Part shown: in pieces, positions 7,820 through 16,182 of the stretch
Numbering within the stretch: position 1 is the first letter of the stretch
Layout: each line of letters opens with the position of its first letter
From: Saprospiraceae bacterium
GTDB taxonomy: Bacteria > Bacteroidota > Bacteroidia > Chitinophagales > Saprospiraceae
Reading direction: 5' to 3'
Length of the DNA: 64,000 nucleotides
Assembly: GCA_029251525.1 (NCBI GenBank)
Contig: JAQXDE010000055.1
Span: 248,001 to 312,000, forward strand
Position numbers and translations under genes: made by a program
Notes under the pieces: generated by a model
Told to the model about the DNA's origin: nothing
The model's database searches: none
The model's input: the letters and a program-made list of their open reading frames with translations, nothing else

Positions 7820-10800
7820 ATGAGAATAATTTTACTTTTGTGCCTAATGATGATAGGTTTAACGTCGATCTCCCAGACCAAGGAAATTACTGGGAAAGTA
7901 AACAAAAATTATAAGGCATACAATCCAACACTTTCTGTTCATTTAAAAAAATGGGATATATATGAGGTATCTGCGTCTATGTTATTTAATCAATTGCAAC
8001 AATCAGAAAATGAAAACCTCGTTCATTTGGATTGGGGTAAAGATCATAATTGGCAATTATCTCTTTTTCCAAATAATTTGCGAAGTTCTGATTATGAAAT
8101 TCGAACGTCTACAGGTGAAGTTTTTTCAAAAGGAATGAATAAGACTTTTGAGGGGTTTGAGCACTCCTCGGGGGGTAATGCACGATTGACTGTGGATACT
8201 GATTTTATCTATGGCTACATAGAATCAGGTGGGGAACGTTTTTTTATTGAGCCACTTTGGTATTATGATCGAAGTGCCCCGAGAAATCTTTTTGTGGTGT
8301 ATGACGAACATGAGGTAATACCAAGAGATGATGCTAAATGTGCTTCTCATGAAATGCATGAACATTCAGAAAAGTTGGAAAACCATGATGAAAACCAAGA
8401 GAAATCAGTTGGTCTATGTTATGATGTAGAATTGGCAATTGCTTCTGATTATTTGATGTTTTTAGATTATAACAGTAGCATTCCAGATGTGGAAAACCAT
8501 AATATAGGAGTTCTGAATAATGTGCAAGGAAATTATGATGATGAGTTTGCTGATGAATTAAATTTTGTGATCGTTACCCAGTTTGTTTCAAATTGCAATA
8601 CTTGTGATCCGTGGACCAATTCAACAGCCGCAGGAACTTTACTTTCCTCTTTCCGAACTTGGGGGAATGGAGGCGGTTTTGGTGGTGTTACCTATGATTT
8701 GGCTCAACTATGGACAGATCGAGACTTGAATGGCGGAACAGTAGGAATTGCTTATTTAAATGCAGTTTGTAATAACAACCGATATCAAGTTGATCAAGAT
8801 TTTTCTTCAACAGCATGGCAATTGAGGGTTTTAGTAGCTCACGAAACTGGACATAATTTTAGTGCATCTCATGATGCTGCCGGATCTGGATTTATTATGG
8901 CACCTTCTGTCAATAACTCGAATACGTGGTCAACAGCTTCAGTTAATAGTATTAATTCCTTTGTTGATTCCCGAAGTTGTCTAGCCATATGTGCTCCACC
9001 TGCTCCACCTACAGCTGCTTTTACATCTAATATTCAAAATATTTGTGAAGGTACATCAGTTCAATTTTTTGATCAATCAATTGGAAATGTTACTTCAAGA
9101 CTTTGGTCATTTCCTGGTGGATTTCCTGCCTCCTCTACTGATGAAAATCCAATCATTACGTACCAAAATTCAGGGACTTTTACTGTTACATTAATTGCTA
9201 CAAATGGTAATGGAAGTACCACTGAAACTCAATCGGGTTATATCACTGTTGGGTCAGGTGGGACTAATATTTTATTATTTGATGCTTTTGAAGATGGATT
9301 GAGTAACTGGACTATTGAAAATCCAAATGGAAATACTACTTGGGCTTTAACTGGAGTAGGAGGGACTAATATTGGAAACACTGCGGTCTACATGGATAAT
9401 TATAACCTTAATCAACCAGGCCAAAGGGATGGTTTAGTTTCATCCTCAATGAGCTTTGCTGGATTCACCAATGTAAATTTGTCATTGGATTATGCTTATT
9501 CATTATATAATGGTAACACAAATTTGCGAGATTCGTTGATAATAAAATTGTCAACGGATGGAGGAAATACTTTTCCAAATATTTTGTTTGAAGGAGGTGA
9601 TAACGGAAATGGAAATTTTGCGACTACTCAACCTCAAGGAGAGTTCAGCCCATCAAGTACTGCAGATTGGTGTTATGGAGGAAGTTATGGTTCAGGGTGT
9701 ATAGATTTAGATTTGTCGACTTTCATAAATCAGATAAATGTAGTCTTGAAATTAGAAAATGTAAATGGATATGGGAATAACTTGTATCTGGATAACATAA
9801 CTGTTTCTAGTGATTGTGAGATCACATTCCCTCCTGAGGCTGATTTTATTGCCTCCCAAACTCAAGGTTGTATTCCGATGATAGTAGATTTTACTGACCT
9901 TAGTACCAATAATCCAACTTCATGGTTTTGGAGCTTTCCGGGAGGAATTCCATCATCATCTACTGAGCAAAATCCAACTGTTGTATATACAACTATAGGT
10001 AATTATGATGTGACCTTAGTAAGTACCAATAGTGCAGGGGCCGATACAAAATATGAAGGACAATATATTCAGGTAGACGATGTACCAACCTCAAATTTTA
10101 GTTATATCACCAATGGGACGTTGGTTACCTTCAATAACTTATCTACAATAGGAAGCAATTACACTTGGATTTTTGGAGATGGTAATACAAGCAATCAAAC
10201 CGACCCAATCCATGATTATGGGACTGATGGAACTTATGAAGTAAATTTAATAGTGACTAATAATTGTGGAGTTTCTTCCTCAACACAAGTGATAACCATC
10301 GTAACACAACCTGTAGCAGGGTTTGATGCTAGTCCAACAATAGGCTGTAGTCCATTAGTTGTTCAATTTAATGATCAATCTTCATCAAATGTGACCGGTT
10401 GGCTTTGGAATTTTCCTGGAGGAACACCATCTACTTCGATGGAGCAAAATCCCTCGATAACTTATAATGCCCCAGGTGTCTATTCTGTTGATTTGACAGT
10501 TACCAATTCATCTGGGACTAATACGATTGCTCAAACTAATTACATTACGGTAAATGATGTGCCCTCGGCTAATTTTACTCAAGTGACAAATGGGTTATCA
10601 GTAGATTTTACCAATACCTCAACAAATGCAGATAGTTATAGCTGGGATTTTGGAGATGGAAATACATCATCTGAAACTAACCCTACTCATAACTATTCCG
10701 AGGATGGAAATTACAATGTAGTTTTAACAGCCACAAATGATTGTGGATCAGTAACTTCCTCACAAACAGTTACGATTAGTACCTTACCAACTGCTAATTT

Positions 10801-13800
10801 TGACTCCAATGTAACTGATGGTTGTGCGGCATTATCTGTTCAGTTTAATGATTTGTCTTCTTCAAATACAACAAGTTGGTTATGGTCATTTCCAGGGGGA
10901 AACCCAATAACATCAAATGAGCAAAATCCTTTGGTTATTTATAATTCAGCAGGGACGTATAGTGTAACTTTAGTTGCAAGTAATTCGACTGGAGATAATA
11001 CAATAACATTGACAAATTATATCACAATAGATGATGTTCCAAGTGCTGATTTTTCTCAAGTTATAAATGGACAGACAGTCACTTTTACTAATACTTCTTC
11101 TAATGCTGATAGCTATAGTTGGGATTTTGGAGATGGAAATACATCGGCAGAAACTAACCCAATTCATACGTATGGATCAGATGGAAATTATATAGTTGTA
11201 TTGACTGCAACAAATAATTGTGGTTCAGTTACATCTACTCAAACAGTAAATGTTTCAAATGAACCGTCTGCAGGTTTTGAGGCAAACGTAACGAGTGGAT
11301 GTGCGTCCTTAATAGTTCAATTTACCGATCAATCTTCCTCTAATACAACTGGTTGGAATTGGTCCTTTCCAGGAGGAAACCCATCTTCCTCAACTGAACA
11401 AAACCCAAGTGTTGTTTACAGTAATGCAGGAACTTATTCAGTGACTTTGGAGGCAACCAATGTTACTGGAAATAATATTTTTACACAAACTGATTATATT
11501 TTTGTTGACGATGTTCCTATGGTGAGTTTTACTCAAATTGTGAATGGATTAGATGTTGATTTTACGAATACCTCAACAAATGGAAATATTTATAACTGGG
11601 ATTTTGGAGATGGAAATACTTCTACTGATTTTTCACCAAGCCATACCTATACCACAGACGGAGTGTATGATGTGGTACTATCTGTTACAAATGATTGTGG
11701 AACGGTTACTATGATGACACTCGTTACTATTATAACTCCGCCAGTTGCTGGTTTTGGAGCAAATGTAACGAGTGGATGTGCCGATTTAACTGTTCAATTC
11801 TCTGATCAATCTTCTCTTAATGCAACAAGCTGGAGTTGGTCATTTTTAGGCGGGAATCCATCTTCTTCAACTGAACAAAACCCTACCGTTGTTTACGAAA
11901 ATGCTGGAACTTATTCCGTAGTTTTAACTGTGACTAATGCTGCTGGAAGTAACATGGTAGAGCAACTGAATTACATTGTTGTTAATGATGTTCCATTAGT
12001 TGGATTTGATGCAGCTGTAAATACTTACAATGTTGATTTTACAAATACAACAATAAATGGAACTAGTTACAGTTGGGATTTTGGAGATGGAAATACATCT
12101 ACTGAAACTAACCCCTCTCATCTCTATTCAAATGATGGAATGTATGATGTAGAGTTAACTGCAACTAATAATTGCGGCTCTGTTACATTTACTCAAACTA
12201 TAACAATTGCGAATGTACCAATAGTAAATTGGACATCTAGTCCGAGTGGAGGTTGTACGGATTTTACCGTTCAATTTCAAGATGAATCATCTAGCAATGT
12301 AACTGCTTGGGAATGGACTTTTGAGGGAGGATCGCCAGCAACTTCGACAGAACAAAGTCCAGTTGTAATTTATAATTCTTCTGGGATCTTTGATGTTACA
12401 TTGGTTGTCATTAACAGTCAAGGAACAGATACTTTGACGATGATAGATTACGTAATTGTTAATACGACCCCAAGTCCTACCTTTTCTTCAATAGTTAACG
12501 GACCATTAGTTAATTTTACAAACCTAACTACTAATGCTAGTTCATATTTATGGGATTTTGGAGACGGAAATACATCGACTGAAATTAACCCAAGTCATCA
12601 ATATAGTTTAAATGGTGAGTATTCAGTCACTTTAAGTGCAACGAATGATTGTGGAACTGCAATGGTGACTCAATCAGTATTTATTACCTCAAGTGTAATT
12701 GCCAACTTTAGTTCTAGTATTGCCTCAGGGTGTGTTCCATTGGAGGTTCAATTTATGAATGAAAGTACAAATGCCACTTCTTTCGAATGGACCTTCACTG
12801 ATGGAAGTCCAGCTAGTTCTACTTTAGAAAATCCAATTGTAACTTATCAGAATCCTGGAGTTTATACTGTCATGTTAACGGCTATTAATTCAACGGGAAG
12901 TAGCACTATAATTGAGACAGGTTACGTAGTAGTGGAAGGATTACCTGTTGCGAATTTTAGTGTAGATACTAGTGATTTGACAGTAGACTTTACTAATTTT
13001 TCTGCTTTGGGCGATACTTTCCTTTGGTCTTTTGGAGATGGAAATACCTCAACAGAAACTAATCCTCAACATACCTATTCTAGTTTTGGGATTTATACGG
13101 TAACATTGACCGCGACAAATGATTGTGGAAGTAATATCTTTACCGTTAATGTAGATATTGGAACTGTGGTTACTGCTGGATTTTTTGCAGAAAATACCGA
13201 AGGATGTGCTCCAATGCAGGTTCAATTTCAAGATCAATCTTCTAACAATGTAACCCAATGGAGTTGGTCTTTCCCTGGTGGTTCGCCAACCACTTCTACT
13301 GAGCAGAATCCTTTGATTGACTACAATATACCTGGAGTTTACGAGGTAATATTAGAAGTAAGTAATCCTTTTGATAATAATGCCATAACACAGACAAATT
13401 ACATTACTCTTATAGATGTGCCTACGACGAGTTTTATATACAGTGAAAATGGAAATCTAATTGATTTTAATAATACATCTTCAAATGCTGATACCTTTCT
13501 ATGGACATTTGGAGATGGTGAAACATCTACAGATGAAAGTCCATCCCATACTTTTATAAATGATGGGACTTACATTGTTACTCTTGAATCAACCAATATT
13601 TGTGGTACAGAAATGACCCAAGAAACTATCACTATAATAACTCCAGTTATTGCTGGTTTTACAGCTGATGTAACTAGTGGATGTTCAGGATTAGAAGTTC
13701 AATTTTCCGATACATCTTCTAGTAATGTAACTGGTTGGAATTGGACTTTTGATGGCGGTACTCCAAGCACTTCCACAGAGCAAAATCCAACAGTAATTTA

Positions 13801-15349
13801 TGAGACCCCGGGATTTTACCCAGTTGTTTTGGAGGTCAATAATTCAGGGTTTAATGGAACGCAAACAGAGCTAGAATATATAATTATAACTGAAATTCCA
13901 ACAGCTAGTTTTACTTCAATCACTTCAGGAGGAACGGTAAACTTTACTAATACCTCCAATAATGCTAGCACCTTTCTTTGGGAGTTTGGTGATGGAGAAA
14001 CAAGTACAGTTGAGAACCCTTCGCATTCGTACGGTGCTGATGGAAACTATACAGTAATTTTGACTACAACGAATGAATGTGGTTCTGTCACCACAGAAAT
14101 GGAGGTAACAATTCTTCTTCTTCCTACTGCAAATTTTTCAATTGAAACAAACTTCGATTGTGCACCTGCAACTATACAATTCATTAATGGATCATCTGCT
14201 AACGCAACCGGATGGTTATGGACCTTTGATGGCGGTTCTCCGAATACTTCAACTGTTGAAAATCCAGCAATTACTTTTAATGATCCAGGGATTCATACAG
14301 TAACATTAATTTCTGCTAATGCTGCTGGGACGAGTATTTTTTCTCTTGATATTGTCTTGGATGGAGCGCCAGTAATTGGATTTGGAAGTAGTGTCGATGA
14401 ATTGACAACCACCTTTACTAATCAAACTACGGGTGCAACTACATTCTTTTGGGACTTTGGAGATTCTAATTCTAGCATTGAGGAAAGTCCAGTTCATACC
14501 TATGATGAACCAGGAAACTATACAGTTATACTTTCGGCAACGAATGCCTGTGGTACAACAACTCTTTCACAGCAAATTGAAGTCGTTGGGCTGCAAGCAA
14601 TTGCGAGTTTTAGTTCTTCAGAGGTGAATGGTTGTTTGCCATTTACGGTTTCGTATGAAGATACTTCGACCGGTAATCCAAATTCATGGAATTGGAATTT
14701 TCCAGGTGGAGTTCCTTCGACTTCCACAGAGCAAAATCCGACAGTTGTCTATAATTCTGCTGGTACTTTCGACGTCAGTTTAGAAGTGACAAATCCAGCA
14801 GGTTCCAATACTACAGAACAAACCAATTATATTATCGTTAGTGAAAATCCAATTGCAAATTTTGCCGCCACAGTTAATATGAACGGAATTGTAGACTTTA
14901 CTAATAATTCTAGTTTTGGGAATAGTTACGAATGGATTTTTGGAGATGGAAATACAAGTATAGAAAATTCTCCAATCCATACTTATGATACTTCTGGATT
15001 GTATTCTATTCAATTGATAGTGACAAACAATTGTGGAACTGATACGATGATACAAGAGGTTTTAATTGATATTACAGGAGTGCAAGACGTAACTTTTTTA
15101 GAGAAATTCGATTTATATCCGAATCCAAATAATGGGTATTTTACCCTTCACATTGAAGGACAGCCTCTGGATGAATTAGAAGTAAGCTTATACAATGTTT
15201 TAGGGCAACGAATTTTCCTAGAAGAAATTGACTTTACATCTGGTCAACTAATTAAAGATTATAAGTTTAGTCGACTTGCAGCAGCAACTTATATTTTACA
15301 AATAAAATCAGAGAATCAATTGATTCACCGTAAGGTGGTGAAGAGGTAA
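7820..15349 (+). CDS. Giant secreted metzincin protease with 23 PKD modules and a T9SS sorting tail
   Basis: The 2509-aa protein begins with a signal peptide (1-19) and a propeptide-like region, then a reprolysin-like metalloprotease domain (about 200-390) with the zinc motif HETGHNFSASHD at residues 341-352 (ligands H341, H345, H351; base E342) and a Met-turn FIMAPS near 360. One PKD module follows (about 393-480), then a jelly-roll-like carbohydrate-binding/MAM-type domain (about 483-670). Next are eleven tandem pairs of PKD modules (about 673-2417): A modules of about 85 aa with WSFPGG and a Cys near their start, and B modules of about 75 aa with WDFGDGNTS and NDCG. The last 80 residues (YPNPNNGYFTLHI... 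to VVKR) are a Por-type T9SS sorting domain. It is probably exported by T9SS and anchored or released outside the cell. The substrate is unknown. The family calls for each domain are firm. Confidence 0.93.
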   Translation: MRIILLLCLMMIGLTSISQTKEITGKVNKNYKAYNPTLSVHLKKWDIYEVSASMLFNQLQQSENENLVHLDWGKDHNWQLSLFPNNLRSSDYEIRTSTGEVFSKGMNKTFEGFEHSSGGNARLTVDTDFIYGYIESGGERFFIEPLWYYDRSAPRNLFVVYDEHEVIPRDDAKCASHEMHEHSEKLENHDENQEKSVGLCYDVELAIASDYLMFLDYNSSIPDVENHNIGVLNNVQGNYDDEFADELNFVIVTQFVSNCNTCDPWTNSTAAGTLLSSFRTWGNGGGFGGVTYDLAQLWTDRDLNGGTVGIAYLNAVCNNNRYQVDQDFSSTAWQLRVLVAHETGHNFSASHDAAGSGFIMAPSVNNSNTWSTASVNSINSFVDSRSCLAICAPPAPPTAAFTSNIQNICEGTSVQFFDQSIGNVTSRLWSFPGGFPASSTDENPIITYQNSGTFTVTLIATNGNGSTTETQSGYITVGSGGTNILLFDAFEDGLSNWTIENPNGNTTWALTGVGGTNIGNTAVYMDNYNLNQPGQRDGLVSSSMSFAGFTNVNLSLDYAYSLYNGNTNLRDSLIIKLSTDGGNTFPNILFEGGDNGNGNFATTQPQGEFSPSSTADWCYGGSYGSGCIDLDLSTFINQINVVLKLENVNGYGNNLYLDNITVSSDCEITFPPEADFIASQTQGCIPMIVDFTDLSTNNPTSWFWSFPGGIPSSSTEQNPTVVYTTIGNYDVTLVSTNSAGADTKYEGQYIQVDDVPTSNFSYITNGTLVTFNNLSTIGSNYTWIFGDGNTSNQTDPIHDYGTDGTYEVNLIVTNNCGVSSSTQVITIVTQPVAGFDASPTIGCSPLVVQFNDQSSSNVTGWLWNFPGGTPSTSMEQNPSITYNAPGVYSVDLTVTNSSGTNTIAQTNYITVNDVPSANFTQVTNGLSVDFTNTSTNADSYSWDFGDGNTSSETNPTHNYSEDGNYNVVLTATNDCGSVTSSQTVTISTLPTANFDSNVTDGCAALSVQFNDLSSSNTTSWLWSFPGGNPITSNEQNPLVIYNSAGTYSVTLVASNSTGDNTITLTNYITIDDVPSADFSQVINGQTVTFTNTSSNADSYSWDFGDGNTSAETNPIHTYGSDGNYIVVLTATNNCGSVTSTQTVNVSNEPSAGFEANVTSGCASLIVQFTDQSSSNTTGWNWSFPGGNPSSSTEQNPSVVYSNAGTYSVTLEATNVTGNNIFTQTDYIFVDDVPMVSFTQIVNGLDVDFTNTSTNGNIYNWDFGDGNTSTDFSPSHTYTTDGVYDVVLSVTNDCGTVTMMTLVTIITPPVAGFGANVTSGCADLTVQFSDQSSLNATSWSWSFLGGNPSSSTEQNPTVVYENAGTYSVVLTVTNAAGSNMVEQLNYIVVNDVPLVGFDAAVNTYNVDFTNTTINGTSYSWDFGDGNTSTETNPSHLYSNDGMYDVELTATNNCGSVTFTQTITIANVPIVNWTSSPSGGCTDFTVQFQDESSSNVTAWEWTFEGGSPATSTEQSPVVIYNSSGIFDVTLVVINSQGTDTLTMIDYVIVNTTPSPTFSSIVNGPLVNFTNLTTNASSYLWDFGDGNTSTEINPSHQYSLNGEYSVTLSATNDCGTAMVTQSVFITSSVIANFSSSIASGCVPLEVQFMNESTNATSFEWTFTDGSPASSTLENPIVTYQNPGVYTVMLTAINSTGSSTIIETGYVVVEGLPVANFSVDTSDLTVDFTNFSALGDTFLWSFGDGNTSTETNPQHTYSSFGIYTVTLTATNDCGSNIFTVNVDIGTVVTAGFFAENTEGCAPMQVQFQDQSSNNVTQWSWSFPGGSPTTSTEQNPLIDYNIPGVYEVILEVSNPFDNNAITQTNYITLIDVPTTSFIYSENGNLIDFNNTSSNADTFLWTFGDGETSTDESPSHTFINDGTYIVTLESTNICGTEMTQETITIITPVIAGFTADVTSGCSGLEVQFSDTSSSNVTGWNWTFDGGTPSTSTEQNPTVIYETPGFYPVVLEVNNSGFNGTQTELEYIIITEIPTASFTSITSGGTVNFTNTSNNASTFLWEFGDGETSTVENPSHSYGADGNYTVILTTTNECGSVTTEMEVTILLLPTANFSIETNFDCAPATIQFINGSSANATGWLWTFDGGSPNTSTVENPAITFNDPGIHTVTLISANAAGTSIFSLDIVLDGAPVIGFGSSVDELTTTFTNQTTGATTFFWDFGDSNSSIEESPVHTYDEPGNYTVILSATNACGTTTLSQQIEVVGLQAIASFSSSEVNGCLPFTVSYEDTSTGNPNSWNWNFPGGVPSTSTEQNPTVVYNSAGTFDVSLEVTNPAGSNTTEQTNYIIVSENPIANFAATVNMNGIVDFTNNSSFGNSYEWIFGDGNTSIENSPIHTYDTSGLYSIQLIVTNNCGTDTMIQEVLIDITGVQDVTFLEKFDLYPNPNNGYFTLHIEGQPLDELEVSLYNVLGQRIFLEEIDFTSGQLIKDYKFSRLAAATYILQIKSENQLIHRKVVKR
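9836..15072 (+). repeat. Eleven tandem A/B PKD pairs, about 475 bp per pair
   Basis: Within the metzincin gene, two PKD subtypes alternate strictly: A (WSFPGG core, Cys near the N-terminus) and B (WDFGDGNTS core, DCG near the end). Eleven A/B pairs are read by eye, preceded by one isolated A module at about 8996-9250. The unit of duplication is therefore the pair, not the single module. Confidence 0.85.
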
Positions 15350-15367
15350 ATTGGTTTATATTTTCTG

Positions 15368-15410
15368 AAGCCCTAATTTTTGATGAGTCAAAAATTAGGG
15401 CTTTTCTTTT
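15368..15410 (+). terminator. Rho-independent terminator after the metzincin gene
   Basis: A perfect 16-bp stem, AAGCCCTAATTTTTGA (15368-15383) with TCAAAAATTAGGGCTT (15388-15403), has a TGAG loop and is followed by TTCTTTT. It lies 19 nt after the stop codon of the giant protease. Confidence 0.9.
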
Positions 15411-15480
15411 GATATCAAATCATGAAACTATAAGCAGAAAATATTGAATTGGGAAAGAGTTTTTTTTATATTTATTTATT

Positions 15481-15488
15481 TAATTTTG
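15481..15488 (+). promoter_or_regulatory. Predicted -7 box for the 174-aa T9SS cargo gene
   Basis: TAATTTTG matches TAnnTTTG exactly, 71 nt upstream of the start at 15560. No clear -33 element is seen. Confidence 0.35.
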
Positions 15489-15559
15489 ATATGTGTTTTT
15501 TTGTATATATAAAATGATTATTATGTGTAGTGATTAATAACCATTAAAAAAAATGCCAT

Positions 15560-16084
15560 ATGAAAAAGACTTTGTTTATTATTTATTGCAGTTTTTTCAT
15601 TGCAGGTTCGATAGTTGCCCAATCCATTGAGTTGCAATTATTTGGGGTGAGCAATGGAAATGCAAGTTACGCTGATCTTCAGTTAGAGTGGTCAATTGGA
15701 GAATCATTCATTACAGCCCACCAGACAGACTTTGGTCTACTTACCGAAGGGTTTATTCAACCTAAAGTTCCAGATGAAGATTTGTTTCTTGAAACCAACT
15801 TAGAGACTACAATTTTACCTTCCCGATTTTCGATAGAGGTTTTCCCAAATCCGGTGTATGACCTTTTTACCTTAAAATTGAATCAACCCAACGAGGCACT
15901 TGGTTATATAAGTATTTTAGATATGACGGGGAAAGTGCTTTATCATGATGCAATGCCGTTGGGTACTCAGCAACAAGAATTAGATTTGAATAATTATCCT
16001 TCTGGGTTATATCTGGTTCGTTACATTTCACCTCAATTGAAGTTTAGCAAAAGTGTAAAAGTCTTAAAAGTACAGTATAGATAA
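15560..16084 (+). CDS. Small secreted protein with T9SS type A sorting domain
   Basis: This 174-aa protein has a signal peptide (1-20, cleaved after VAQ), a short N-terminal region with the Bacteroidota motif LEWSIGESF ... LTEGFIQP (residues about 42-68), a linker, and a C-terminal Por secretion tail (about 90-174) with FPNPVYDLFTLKL and TGKVLYHD. The N-terminal motif belongs to a common group of short T9SS cargo proteins with no known activity. It is followed after 98 nt by the 823-aa secreted protein on the same strand, without a clear terminator between, so the two may be co-transcribed. A surface-associated structural role is possible; no enzymatic motif is seen. Confidence 0.85.
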   Translation: MKKTLFIIYCSFFIAGSIVAQSIELQLFGVSNGNASYADLQLEWSIGESFITAHQTDFGLLTEGFIQPKVPDEDLFLETNLETTILPSRFSIEVFPNPVYDLFTLKLNQPNEALGYISILDMTGKVLYHDAMPLGTQQQELDLNNYPSGLYLVRYISPQLKFSKSVKVLKVQYR

Positions 16085-16182
16085 GTTTTTGTACGAAATT
16101 CTACAGCTAATCGCCCAACATTTAGACGCCGTTTTGACTAGTTGTTTATGTCCCTTTTGGATCTTTTTAAAACCAATAAATT

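Noticed and set aside
10970-14727. Several antisense and out-of-frame ORFs within the PKD array
   Set aside because: They recur at the same place in each repeat and are shadows of the real coding frame.
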